NCBI RefSeq assembly: GCF_947501425.1
Contig: NZ_CANMVN010000002.1
Span: 248,001-312,000, forward strand
From: an uncultured Psychroserpens sp.
Lineage (GTDB): Bacteria > Bacteroidota > Bacteroidia > Flavobacteriales > Flavobacteriaceae
Direction: 5' to 3'
DNA: 64,000 bases
Shown here: positions 1-8,025 of the stretch, one piece after another
Layout of the letters: every line of letters starts with the position of its first letter
Numbering within the stretch: position 1 is the stretch's first letter
Notes under the pieces: model-generated
The model's database searches: none
Told to the model about the DNA's origin: nothing
Seen by the model: only the letters and a program-made list of their open reading frames with translations
Made by a program: the position numbers and the translations under genes

Positions 1-120
1 CATTTGAGAATACATGGATTGGAAACTTAAAATAATTATGAATAAAAATACCTTGTTCATTGTAAATAATTTTATGTCCTAAGATAACCAAATTATCTTC
101 AATTTACGGCTTGATTTTGC

Positions 121-128
121 TATCTTTG
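121..128 (+). promoter_or_regulatory. -7 promoter box of purB
   Basis: TATCTTTG matches the Bacteroidota TAnnTTTG -7 element and lies 21 bases before the purB ATG, giving a very short leader. No clear -33 TTG is visible at the usual distance. Confidence 0.6.
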
Positions 129-149
129 CTGCTTCAAAACACACAACTA

Positions 150-1493
150 ATGTCAATATCATCCCTTAATGCCATCTCTCCTATCGATGGTCGATACAGA
201 AGTAAAGTCAGTAATCTCGCTCCATATTTCTCAGAAGAAGCACTTATAAAGTATCGTGTTCTGGTTGAAATCGAGTATTTTATTGCTTTGTGCGAATTTA
301 ATTTACCGCAACTCTCAGATATTGACTCTACTGTGTTTGATGAGTTAAGAGCCATTTACAAAACTTTCACACCTGAAGATGCTCAGGCTATAAAAAACAT
401 TGAAGCTGTTACCAATCATGATGTTAAAGCCGTTGAATACTTTATTAAAGAACAATTTGATAGATTAAATCTAAGTAAGTATAAGGAATTTATTCACTTC
501 GGATTAACTTCACAAGACATAAATAATACGGCAATTCCATTAAGCATCAAAGAAGCGATGAATGATGTGTATGTTCCAGAATATTTTGAGCTTTTAAAAA
601 AGCTTAAGGCTCTTGCTGAAGATTGGAAAGCCATTCCTATGCTTGCCAGAACACATGGGCAACCTGCTTCACCTACTCGATTAGGTAAAGAAATACAAGT
701 ATTTGTTGTTCGTTTAGAAGAACAATTCAATTTACTTAATGATATCCCAAGTGCTGCAAAATTTGGTGGTGCTACCGGAAATTATAATGCTCATAAAGTA
801 GCCTATCCTGACATGGATTGGAAGAGCTTTGGAACCAATTTTGTACAATCAACACTAGGGTTACAACATTCCTTCCCAACCACGCAGATAGAGCATTATG
901 ATCATATGGCAGCTTTATTTGATGCATTAAAACGAATCAACACCATTATTATTGACCTCGATCGTGATATTTGGACTTATGTGTCGATGGACTATTTTAA
1001 ACAGAAAATCAAAAAAGGAGAAGTTGGAAGTAGTGCTATGCCACACAAAGTAAATCCGATAGACTTTGAAAACTCTGAAGGTAACTTAGGTATTGCTAAT
1101 GCTATTTTTGAGCATCTATCTGCTAAATTACCAATATCGAGATTACAGCGTGATTTGACCGACAGTACTGTGTTGAGAAATGTAGGTGTGCCTTTCGCAC
1201 ATACACTTATTGGATTTAAATCAACACTGAAAGGACTGAACAAATTACTACTTAACGAGTCAAAGTTTGCTCAAGACCTAGAGAATAACTGGGCTGTGGT
1301 TGCTGAAGCCATTCAAACCATTTTGCGTCGTGAGGCCTACCCTAACCCTTATGAAGCACTGAAAGGTCTAACTAGAACTAACGAAACAATCAATGAACGC
1401 TCTATTTCAGAATTTATTAATACCTTAGATGTTTCCGAAGCAATTAAAGCTGAATTAAAAGCCATTAACCCAAGCAATTATACTGGAATCTAA
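150..1493 (+). CDS. purB: Adenylosuccinate lyase
   Basis: Adenylosuccinate lyase cleaves SAICAR to AICAR and adenylosuccinate to AMP, each time releasing fumarate, so it serves twice in purine synthesis in the cytoplasm. The 447-residue protein opens with the family's NAISPIDGRY segment, carries TSQDINNT and RTHGQPASPT in the middle, and has the superfamily signature GSSAMPHKVNPIDFE near residue 290, which holds the catalytic serine. I chose the ATG at 150 over an in-frame TTG at 111 because homologues begin just before SPIDGRY and the TTG lies upstream of the -7 promoter box. Length is normal. A short membrane protein follows four bases after the stop. Confidence 0.97.
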   Translation: MSISSLNAISPIDGRYRSKVSNLAPYFSEEALIKYRVLVEIEYFIALCEFNLPQLSDIDSTVFDELRAIYKTFTPEDAQAIKNIEAVTNHDVKAVEYFIKEQFDRLNLSKYKEFIHFGLTSQDINNTAIPLSIKEAMNDVYVPEYFELLKKLKALAEDWKAIPMLARTHGQPASPTRLGKEIQVFVVRLEEQFNLLNDIPSAAKFGGATGNYNAHKVAYPDMDWKSFGTNFVQSTLGLQHSFPTTQIEHYDHMAALFDALKRINTIIIDLDRDIWTYVSMDYFKQKIKKGEVGSSAMPHKVNPIDFENSEGNLGIANAIFEHLSAKLPISRLQRDLTDSTVLRNVGVPFAHTLIGFKSTLKGLNKLLLNESKFAQDLENNWAVVAEAIQTILRREAYPNPYEALKGLTRTNETINERSISEFINTLDVSEAIKAELKAINPSNYTGI

Positions 1494-1497
1494 ACCG

Positions 1498-1695
1498 TTG
1501 AAAACACCTACTAGAAATACATTGACACTTGTCTTCTCTGGACTTATCGTCTCTGGATTCTTCTTATCTGGTCTTTTAGATATTCTGGATTACCTCATTG
1601 TTAAAGCTATTTTATTTTCATCATTTGCCTTACTCGGTATTTATTTAATACTTATTATTTTAAAAGACTCTGAAAAACCAACAGATCAGAAATGA
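1498..1695 (+). CDS. Small two-helix membrane protein
   Basis: I do not recognise a family. The 65 residues form two hydrophobic helices, roughly 8-28 and 32-54, followed by a short charged tail, so this is most likely an inner-membrane mini-protein. The only start is TTG, four bases after the purB stop, which suggests translation coupled to purB. Its stop overlaps the ATG of the following HAD fragment in an ATGA arrangement, the usual mark of translational coupling, so both probably belonged to one operon with purB. The biased hydrophobic composition and the tight spacing are the support; the function is unknown. Confidence 0.55.
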   Translation: MKTPTRNTLTLVFSGLIVSGFFLSGLLDILDYLIVKAILFSSFALLGIYLILIILKDSEKPTDQK

Positions 1696-1775
1696 CTTCG
1701 GTAATTTTTGATATAGATGGTACATTGATATATTCAACAGTTGAAGACACCCTGTGCTTTTCTAAAGGCATATAA
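1692..1775 (+). pseudogene. N-terminal remnant of a HAD-family hydrolase
   Basis: An ATG overlapping the preceding stop (ATGA) opens a 27-codon frame reading MTSVIFDIDGTLIYSTVED, then stops at TAA. FDIDGTL is motif I of haloacid dehalogenase-type phosphatases (nucleophile Asp plus general acid Asp). HAD phosphatases are normally 200-240 residues, so the cap domain and motifs II-IV are missing. The reading frame breaks just before the terminator of the opposite-strand operon. I infer a gene truncated by deletion or rearrangement, with start and coupling to the upstream gene intact. No remainder is visible in any frame of the 70 bases before the next gene. Confidence 0.7.
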
Positions 1776-1779
1776 CCCT

Positions 1780-1814
1780 AAAAGCAAAAACCACCTCAAA
1801 ATATTGAAGTGGTT
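1780..1814 (-). terminator. Intrinsic terminator of the DUF4252/ECF operon
   Basis: The arms at 1789-1798 and 1805-1814 form a ten-base stem with one mismatch and a six-base loop. On the minus strand the stem is followed by a T-rich tract (1780-1790), so it ends the minus-strand operon that stops at 1843. Confidence 0.75.
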
Positions 1815-1842
1815 CCCTATTAACATTTTAAATAAGGGTCAG

Positions 1843-2394
1843 TTATTTAAAAAACTTTGTAATGCTTTTGATTTGGCTTTCTTCAATATTACTTTCATCG
1901 AGTACTTTAGCCAATTGCATGATCTTAGTAAAATTCATATCATCTCCAAGAATTCTTACAACTGCAAATCCTGTATCAAATGAATGTCCGAGAAGTACAA
2001 ATTCATCCACGTCATCACCATCTCCAATACATTTAACTACGAATTTCCCTTCGGTTGCATTTCCGCGCATTAACTCTTCATACTTAGGATCTTCAAGGAT
2101 CTCTTTCAATATCTCATACTCGGCCTGCATTTTATCCTGATTTGTATCATCGGCAACATAAGCGATCATGCTTAACTTATCTACAGATTCATAAGCTTCC
2201 TTTTGCTCTTTTGTCAATGCTTCTTCGTCAATTTTAAGCATACTTACCGGGACATCTAATGATGTATATCCTGGCTGTAATTCATTGTCCACGTAGAACG
2301 TTTGCAATGTTAGATCCTGGTTGCAACTTTGTACAGTCACAACCAGAATTAACATCTTGATTATAGTTTTGATTGATGTTTTCATGAGGTTCAT
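1843..2394 (-). CDS. DUF4252 lipoprotein
   Basis: The protein resembles DUF4252, a family of small envelope proteins of unknown function common in Bacteroidota. It has a lipoprotein signal with lipobox VQSC (cysteine about residue 24), then about 160 acidic residues with the family-like ending around EFVLLGHS and MQLAKVL. An alternative start at 2385 (MKTSIKT) gives a more usual signal peptide. It lies one base after its DUF4252 paralogue and is last in an operon headed by an ECF sigma factor, so both DUF4252 proteins are likely products or sensors of that system. That role is inference from context. Confidence 0.75.
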   Translation of the reverse strand: MNLMKTSIKTIIKMLILVVTVQSCNQDLTLQTFYVDNELQPGYTSLDVPVSMLKIDEEALTKEQKEAYESVDKLSMIAYVADDTNQDKMQAEYEILKEILEDPKYEELMRGNATEGKFVVKCIGDGDDVDEFVLLGHSFDTGFAVVRILGDDMNFTKIMQLAKVLDESNIEESQIKSITKFFK

Positions 2395-2395
2395 A

Positions 2396-2965
2396 TTATT
2401 GTTTTTTACCTACTTTTTCTAAATTCTTTCCTCCAGGAACATTCATTGAGCTTGTAATTTTAGAGATTTCTCTTAAATCAATGTCTCCAGTGATAGATAC
2501 TACAACAGTTTCAAACTCACGCTTTTCACCATTAATTGTAATATCAGAATCTTTAGTAAGTTCTTTCAAACCCGAAATATGCATGAACAACTCTTTAACA
2601 TGATTTTCATCTTTTCCTTCTTTGACATAAAACTTCACGGTTTGATTCCCATCTTTGAAACGCATTAATTCTGCAAGATTAGCTGTTCTGATGTGCTTTT
2701 CTGCATCTGCTTTCATGCTGGCAGCAATACCTTTATCACCAGTGCTTAAGATTTTTACGCTTTCAATCTTCTTTGCCATTTCCATGAATTTCTGAGCATC
2801 AGGATCATCAAGATCGATGTCGATACTTGCGATCATACTGAACATTTTCTGATTGATAACTCCAGAGCTTACGCCTTTCATGTCTTCGTATTTTTCAAAC
2901 ATACTCTGACCAAAAGACACTGCACTTGTTAAAGCTATTGCGATGATTAATATTAATTTCTTCAT
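2396..2965 (-). CDS. DUF4252 domain periplasmic protein
   Basis: A 189-residue DUF4252 family protein of unknown function. Residues 1-19 are a signal peptide ending AVSFGQ with no lipobox cysteine, so it is expected in the periplasm rather than lipid-anchored. The body alternates predicted strands and helices, with a conserved-looking stretch from AELMRFKDGNQTVKFYVKE onward. It is third in the ECF operon, 12 bases after the anti-sigma-like gene and one base before the lipoprotein paralogue. Two different DUF4252 proteins, one soluble and one lipidated, behind a single sigma factor suggest partners in one envelope process. Confidence 0.78.
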   Translation of the reverse strand: MKKLILIIAIALTSAVSFGQSMFEKYEDMKGVSSGVINQKMFSMIASIDIDLDDPDAQKFMEMAKKIESVKILSTGDKGIAASMKADAEKHIRTANLAELMRFKDGNQTVKFYVKEGKDENHVKELFMHISGLKELTKDSDITINGEKREFETVVVSITGDIDLREISKITSSMNVPGGKNLEKVGKKQ

Positions 2966-2977
2966 AATTTCTAGTTT

Positions 2978-3484
2978 TTACTTGTTTTGTTTTTTCTTTG
3001 ATTTAAAAATTTTATTGGTTGTTTCTGAAAATTCAGAAACGTGTTCGAATTTCTCCACACCTTCAGAAAGTTTGTTAGACATCAAGCCAAAAGCTGCAAT
3101 GTTACTTTCTCCCTGACTGAATTTTGATCCTACAAGATCAAAAACTTCTACAGCTTGGTTATAAGCCATTCGTTCTTCTTGTGTAAGATCTGATAGAGGA
3201 TCTGTATTACCTCCAATTTGTGTAAAAATTCCTAAAGACAGAACTAATAATGCGGCGACAGAAATCCATTGATATATGTAGTTTTTTCTAGGTTTTAATG
3301 GAACGTCCTTTGTATATAGTTCTTGTTTAGTGTTGTTAAAGTATTGAAACATGGTTTGGTACGACTCTAAATGAGGAGCGACATTGTCTTGAGCAAAATA
3401 CGTCTTGAGTTGCTGCTCTTCCTTTAGGGTTGTTTCACCATTGTCATACTTTTCCAGTAATTTTTCTATACTATTTAATACCAT
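2978..3484 (-). CDS. Anti-sigma-factor-like membrane protein
   Basis: I infer an anti-sigma factor from layout and position; no catalytic or zinc-binding motif is present. Residues 1-70 are a charged, helical cytoplasmic part (EKLLEKYDNGETTLKEEQQL resembles the short N-terminal helices of Bacteroidota anti-sigma proteins). Residues 71-90 form one transmembrane helix. The rest is a periplasmic, mostly helical domain with a lysine-rich end. The start codon overlaps the sigma factor's 3' end by 14 bases, so production of the two is coupled. The HxxxCxxC zinc motif of ZAS anti-sigma factors is absent. Confidence 0.6.
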   Translation of the reverse strand: MVLNSIEKLLEKYDNGETTLKEEQQLKTYFAQDNVAPHLESYQTMFQYFNNTKQELYTKDVPLKPRKNYIYQWISVAALLVLSLGIFTQIGGNTDPLSDLTQEERMAYNQAVEVFDLVGSKFSQGESNIAAFGLMSNKLSEGVEKFEHVSEFSETTNKIFKSKKKQNK

Positions 3485-3980
3485 AACGATGTGTATTAGT
3501 TAATTTTTCTCGTATTGTTTTTCTGGCTCTTGATAAAGCGACTCTAATGGCTGTAGGATTCATATCTACTACTTTCGCAATCTCGTCAAAGTCATAATCT
3601 TCTATATCTCTGAGCTGTAATATTATTTTTTGCTGTTCTGGCAATTCTTCAATAATTCGCGATACCCAATCTACACTATCTTTATTTTCAACCTGCTTTT
3701 GTAACGCGGTGTTATTATCTTGATAATTACTATGAACGATTTTCAAATTTTGTGCCTGTTTTGATTTTAGTCTATCTAAACAAAAATTCTTTGTCATGGT
3801 CATCGAAAAGGCTTCTACATTTTTGTATTCGGCGATTTTCGCTTTGTTCTTCCACAATCTCAATAAAATCTCCTGCGTAGCATCTTCAGCTTCTTCTGTA
3901 GAAACTAAAAGTCGTTTCGCTAGTCTAAAGACCTTATCCTTAAAAGGCATTACTAATTTTGTAAAATCAGTTGTTGTCAT
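3471..3980 (-). CDS. ECF RNA polymerase sigma factor
   Basis: A 169-residue sigma-70 family protein of the ECF type. Region 2 spans about residues 5-75, including STEEAEDATQEILLRLWKN, which contacts core polymerase and the -10 element. Region 4 spans about 105-160, with LPEQQKIILQLRDIEDYDFDEIAK and a helix-turn-helix that reads the -35 element. There is no region 3, as expected. It heads a four-gene operon with an anti-sigma-like protein and two DUF4252 proteins. A TGTAAC-N16-CGTC element lies about 50 bases upstream of the start and could be its own target promoter. Confidence 0.92.
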   Translation of the reverse strand: MTTTDFTKLVMPFKDKVFRLAKRLLVSTEEAEDATQEILLRLWKNKAKIAEYKNVEAFSMTMTKNFCLDRLKSKQAQNLKIVHSNYQDNNTALQKQVENKDSVDWVSRIIEELPEQQKIILQLRDIEDYDFDEIAKVVDMNPTAIRVALSRARKTIREKLTNTHRYGIK

Positions 3981-4030
3981 TTGTGGTTTGTTAGTTCAAA
4001 ACGAGTGATTATTTCGCTTCTTATCATTAC

Positions 4031-4056
4031 GACGAGTATGTATCAATTTTGTTACA
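4031..4056 (-). promoter_or_regulatory. Candidate ECF-type promoter
   Basis: On the minus strand TGTAAC (4056-4051) is followed after exactly 16 bases by CGTC (4034-4031), then about 50 bases to the sigma-factor ATG. The GTAAC/CGT layout resembles promoters of several ECF sigma groups, so the gene may be autoregulated. This is a motif reading only. Confidence 0.4.
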
Positions 4057-4149
4057 CGATATTTTTTAATTTACAATAATGTAAGTAAATTTATAGTTTA
4101 ATAGACCAATAGCCCATTGGTTTATGTTATAAAATTGAAAAAGAAAATT

Positions 4150-5586
4150 ATGCGACTACTCAAACTAAGTCTACTGTTACTGGTAGCCCTGTCACTTACA
4201 AATTGTTTTGAAGATAGAGATGATAATGCCATTTCAGCCAGTGAGATTAATGATTTTGTATGGAAAGGCATGAATGTAGTATACCTTTATAAAGATGATG
4301 TTCCTGACCTGTCTAATGATCGTTTTACGTCTAATGAGGAATATGCAAACTATCTCAACAGCTTTGCAATGCCAGAAACTTTATTTGAAAGCCTGATCTA
4401 TGAACGTGAGACCATTGATCGTTTTAGTGTAATTATTCCTAATTATATCGAATTTGAACAAGCATTGGCCGGAACTTCTAAAAGCAACGGATTAGAGTTT
4501 AATTTTTATTTAAAACCAGGTAGTGACACAGAAGTCTTTGGTATTATAAGATTAGTACTTAACAATAGTGTTGCAAGTGGTTTAGGATTACAACGCGGAC
4601 AAGTTTTTGATGCTGTAGATAATACACCATTGAATACTAATAACTTAAACACATTATTAAATCAAGACACTTACACGCTTAACTTAGCTGCTTACAATGA
4701 TAATGGTACCGAAACTGTAGATGATGATACCATCGATTCTTCTACTGAAACCGTCATGCTCACCAAAGAAGTTTATACTGAAAACCCTGTACATCAAACT
4801 GAAATTATTGATGTAGATGGTGAAAATGTTGGATATCTGGTATACAATGGGTTTAATTCAAATTTTAATAATCAGCTTAATTCTGCATTTGCTGAATTTC
4901 AGGCCAACAATATTCAACACCTAGTTTTAGATCTCAGATATAATCCTGGAGGATCCGTAAACACCGCATCACTACTTGGAAGTATGATTACTGGACAATT
5001 CAATGGCGATATCTACTCTAAATTGGTGTATAATAACGACTTGCAAGAATTAAATTCAAACTTCAATTTTGTAAATAGTTTTGATGGTAATTCTATTAAT
5101 AGTTTGAATTTAAATAAAGTTTATGTACTCACTACGCAAAGATCTGCATCTGCCAGTGAGCTTGTAATAAACAGTTTAAGCGCTTACATTGATGTGGTTC
5201 AAATTGGTGATGCTACCACAGGTAAAACTCAAGCCTCAGTAACCATTTACGACTCTCCTGATCTATCAGCAAATGGTGTCAATCCTAATCATACTTATGC
5301 AATGCAGCCTTTAGTTGCCAATTCTTTAAATGTGAACGACCTTGCAGTACCTTCAACAGGTTTAACTCCAGATATAACGCTTGTAGAATCCCCTAGAAAT
5401 TTTGGAACCTTAGGCGATGTAAATGAGCCGCTTTTGGCTGCTGCTATTGCAGACATACAAGGTCTAGGTCGATTTAGTTCACAAACTGAATTTAGATCAC
5501 TGAAAAACAGGGTTAATATCAAACCTTTTGAAGAAAGCATGTATATTGAAAACGACTTGTTTCTGGATCGATTACAATTTGAATAA
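4150..5586 (+). CDS. S41 family C-terminal processing peptidase, lipoprotein
   Basis: A tail-specific serine protease anchored to an envelope membrane. From the ATG at 4150 it has 478 residues. The signal peptide ends at Cys19 (LTNC), a lipobox. Around residues 115-180 is a PDZ-like domain (GLGLQRGQVFDAVDN) that would hold substrate C-termini. The S41 fold follows, with LDLRYNPGGS near residue 260, the serine motif SASASE at 332-337 and a lysine in GKTQ near 359, the expected Ser/Lys dyad. The in-frame TTG at 4117 would bury the signal peptide, so I rejected it. It is divergent from the ECF operon and ends at a shared terminator. Confidence 0.9.
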   Translation: MRLLKLSLLLLVALSLTNCFEDRDDNAISASEINDFVWKGMNVVYLYKDDVPDLSNDRFTSNEEYANYLNSFAMPETLFESLIYERETIDRFSVIIPNYIEFEQALAGTSKSNGLEFNFYLKPGSDTEVFGIIRLVLNNSVASGLGLQRGQVFDAVDNTPLNTNNLNTLLNQDTYTLNLAAYNDNGTETVDDDTIDSSTETVMLTKEVYTENPVHQTEIIDVDGENVGYLVYNGFNSNFNNQLNSAFAEFQANNIQHLVLDLRYNPGGSVNTASLLGSMITGQFNGDIYSKLVYNNDLQELNSNFNFVNSFDGNSINSLNLNKVYVLTTQRSASASELVINSLSAYIDVVQIGDATTGKTQASVTIYDSPDLSANGVNPNHTYAMQPLVANSLNVNDLAVPSTGLTPDITLVESPRNFGTLGDVNEPLLAAAIADIQGLGRFSSQTEFRSLKNRVNIKPFEESMYIENDLFLDRLQFE

Positions 5587-5590
5587 CATA

Positions 5591-5618
5591 AAAAAGCCAC
5601 TTTTTCAAGTGGCTTTTT
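5591..5618. terminator. Bidirectional terminator
   Basis: A perfect 12-base stem (5591-5602 with 5607-5618) has a four-base loop, with A-runs on one side and T-runs on the other, so it works in both directions. It separates the S41 protease gene from the convergent TonB receptor gene. Confidence 0.88.
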
Positions 5619-5620
5619 CA

Positions 5621-7552
5621 TTATAAACTTAGCGTAAACCCTATATTAATATTTCGTCCCCTGGTTGTATAACCAAATAACTCTTCATACGCTTCGTTCA
5701 ATACATTGTTCATATTTGCAAAAATTGTTACCCTATCTTTTGCTATTTTATGGCTCACATAAAAATCTAATAGGCTAAACGACTCTAAATTAACGGTTTC
5801 ACTTGCAAAAGTATCACTGTTAAAAAAGGCATCGTCACGATCATCATTAAACTGATAGCTTAAACTCATAAACGTTTTGTCATTTACTTGATAATTTAGA
5901 GCTGCATTGACTTTAATTTCCGGAATTCTTAAATTCAGGTCGTCATCTACCTTAGTATAAGTAGCATTAGTTCTCAACTTTAAAGATTTTGTCAATGCTA
6001 CGTCAGCTACCAATTCTATTCCGCTTGCGGTAAATTCATCTTCTATGTTTGTATACTGAAATACAAAATTTCCTTGATCTACGAAATCCACAAAGTTTTT
6101 TTCATTTCGGTTGAAATATACTACACTAATAGTAGCTTTATCTTTAACGCCTAACTCTGCTCCAATTTCAATTGTAGCATTCTCTTCTGGTTGTAATTCT
6201 GCATTTCCGAAGGAGGGTTCAAACAACTGAAATAGTGAAGGTGCAATAAACGCTGTACTATAACTGGCTAAACCTTTAACGTAGCCAAAATTGAGATCTT
6301 TTTTAAATGACGGATTCACGCTATACACCAAATGTGTTCCATATTCACTATGATTATTAATTCGTAAACCAGCGTTGACATTTAATCCAAAATTTGAAAC
6401 ATATACTGCATTGACATAAGGATCAACAATAGTAAATGTAGCATCCTCAGGATTGATATCCTGGTTAAAATCTGAACTTCCAAAAGGAATGGAGAAGCTT
6501 TCAATGTCATTTTGCTGAGCATTAACACCCAGAACTGTATAGAACTGATCATTAAAATTATAACGATTGTACAAATCGGCAACATAGCTATCAGCATTAA
6601 ACTTTGTTGGAAATCCCGATTCAATTTCTCTCTCTACATTGTTATATGCAGCATTAAGTGTAATGCTTCCATTCTTATATTTAAATTCTGGAGATATACC
6701 AATTCTATACTGATTGGTCAATGACACATTATCTGCATCTGAAAAGTTAAAACCGTCATCAAATTCAGCTTTAAAATCGTCAAAACTTGCATAAGCATTC
6801 AGTTTGAATGTATTAGAAAACTTGTAGCCCAATTTCAAATACCCATTGTAGGTATTGAAAGCGTCGGCCTCTTCACCAGCTGCTAAAGCCGAGAGTCCGT
6901 TTGTAAATTGATGTCCGAAACTTGCCAAATAAGTAAACGCATCCAAAGTTCCATTGATAGAAATACTGTTTAAGAAATTCTCTATAGCATAATCATTCTC
7001 GTCTTGTGATTGATTGCTACCCAAGGTACTTCTCAAATTAACAGCAAAATTATCTTTTGAAGCTTCTTTCAGTTTAATACTAATTACAGCAGTTGCGGCT
7101 CCAGTACCATAGAGTGAACTAGATGCTCCTTTTAAGATCTCAATACTTTCCACCTGATCAGCATTAAGTAAACGGAGGTCATAATCATTGGCAATCTGCG
7201 ACGCATCAGTTACAGCAATCCCATCGATAAGCACCAGTACTTGTCGGTTTCGACCACCACGCACAAAGTAATTCAAGTTCTGACCTGCATTACTACGTGT
7301 ACCATTAATTTCAATACCAGCAGTAGCATTAATGACGTCTGCAACTGATCTTCCTTGCAGATTTTTAAGTTCTTTTTGTGTGATCTTGGTAATGACCTTA
7401 CCAGAATTTTCTCGTTTTAACTTGAATTTTGAATCGGTGATCACCACCTCATCTAATTGTTCAATGCTTAATGAATCGGTTTGCTGTTGTGCAAAACCCA
7501 AACTAGATATACCAATAGCCAGTATACCAAAAAGTCCTGTTTTTGTGTACAT
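5621..7552 (-). CDS. btuB: TonB-dependent vitamin B12 receptor, BtuB type
   Basis: An outer-membrane beta-barrel receptor for TonB-driven uptake. From the ATG at 7552 it has 643 residues: signal peptide about 1-21, TonB box-like LDEVVIT at 33-39, plug domain about 50-165 (VRGGRNRQVLVLIDGIAV), then the barrel to the C-terminus. The 16th codon is preferred over the first (7597) because a cleavable signal peptide follows it directly. Size fits BtuB-like receptors rather than the SusC class of about 1000 residues. A cobalamin riboswitch lies in its leader, which makes corrinoids the probable ligand. A divergent ABC importer operon supplies the inner-membrane step. Confidence 0.9.
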   Translation of the reverse strand: MYTKTGLFGILAIGISSLGFAQQQTDSLSIEQLDEVVITDSKFKLKRENSGKVITKITQKELKNLQGRSVADVINATAGIEINGTRSNAGQNLNYFVRGGRNRQVLVLIDGIAVTDASQIANDYDLRLLNADQVESIEILKGASSSLYGTGAATAVISIKLKEASKDNFAVNLRSTLGSNQSQDENDYAIENFLNSISINGTLDAFTYLASFGHQFTNGLSALAAGEEADAFNTYNGYLKLGYKFSNTFKLNAYASFDDFKAEFDDGFNFSDADNVSLTNQYRIGISPEFKYKNGSITLNAAYNNVEREIESGFPTKFNADSYVADLYNRYNFNDQFYTVLGVNAQQNDIESFSIPFGSSDFNQDINPEDATFTIVDPYVNAVYVSNFGLNVNAGLRINNHSEYGTHLVYSVNPSFKKDLNFGYVKGLASYSTAFIAPSLFQLFEPSFGNAELQPEENATIEIGAELGVKDKATISVVYFNRNEKNFVDFVDQGNFVFQYTNIEDEFTASGIELVADVALTKSLKLRTNATYTKVDDDLNLRIPEIKVNAALNYQVNDKTFMSLSYQFNDDRDDAFFNSDTFASETVNLESFSLLDFYVSHKIAKDRVTIFANMNNVLNEAYEELFGYTTRGRNINIGFTLSL

Positions 7553-7631
7553 TGTAATATAATAATTACTCGGAATCGCATGGATTATCATACGCAAACT
7601 TTTATCCCGAAAGTTTAACTTTGATGTTTGA

Positions 7632-7800
7632 ATTTGGCAGGTCTCCTGACTTGCGTCTTGCTATTGGTCTTCCCATTCTGAAACTATTAGAACAGTGACA
7701 TTGAAGGTAATAGCAAGCTTTGTAGCTTACAGTTGCGGGAACAGTTCTGGACTTGAAAATAATTTTTCGCACCAGATTCCCTTTTAATCAATACCAATTA
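7632..7800 (-). ncRNA. Cobalamin riboswitch
   Basis: Read on the minus strand, this leader holds the hallmarks of the B12 element in order: AAAAGGGAATCTGGTG near 7785-7769, CCCGCAACTGTAAG near 7739-7726, and the 3' B12 box GTCAGGAGACCTGCC at 7650-7636. The last element is nearly identical to the consensus GCCAGGAGACCTGCC. Adenosylcobalamin binding normally shuts off expression downstream, here the TonB receptor whose start is about 80 bases away. The divergent importer operon has no riboswitch of its own. Confidence 0.95.
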
Positions 7801-7827
7801 AAATTAGTATTGAACCTAAATTCGCAG

Positions 7828-7835
7828 CTAAGGTA
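7828..7835 (-). promoter_or_regulatory. Possible -7 box of the btuB transcript
   Basis: On the minus strand TACCTTAG differs from TAnnTTTG at one base and lies about 28 bases upstream of the first riboswitch element, where transcription of the leader would be expected to begin. The rest of the 473-base gap between btuB and the divergent lipoprotein gene holds the riboswitch and the plus-strand box at 7953; nothing else is evident. Confidence 0.4.
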
Positions 7836-7952
7836 GATGCTTTTATAAATAGAAACTAATAAATTCTATTTTTTCTTATTCATTTTATAAAACAGATAAA
7901 TAAATCCAATTAAAAAATGAAGGAATATGAGGGCACCTGCTATATATATTAT

Positions 7953-7960
7953 TACATTTG
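7953..7960 (+). promoter_or_regulatory. -7 promoter box of the B12 importer operon
   Basis: TACATTTG matches TAnnTTTG and sits 65 bases upstream of the chosen start at 8026. No convincing -33 TTG accompanies it. Confidence 0.4.
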
Positions 7961-8025
7961 AATTATCACTCATAATCATAATTTTAATCAAATTTAGAAA
8001 TCATATTTCGATCTTGCAGTTACAA

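Noticed and set aside
1741-1983. 80-codon plus-strand frame starting at TTG after the HAD remnant
   Set aside because: It runs through the minus-strand terminator and into the DUF4252 gene antisense; composition and position fit a shadow frame.
7927-8025. Upstream extension of the BtuF-like lipoprotein to the ATG at 7927
   Set aside because: It puts a hydrophobic segment ahead of a good lipoprotein signal and starts upstream of the probable -7 box, so translation most likely begins at 8026.
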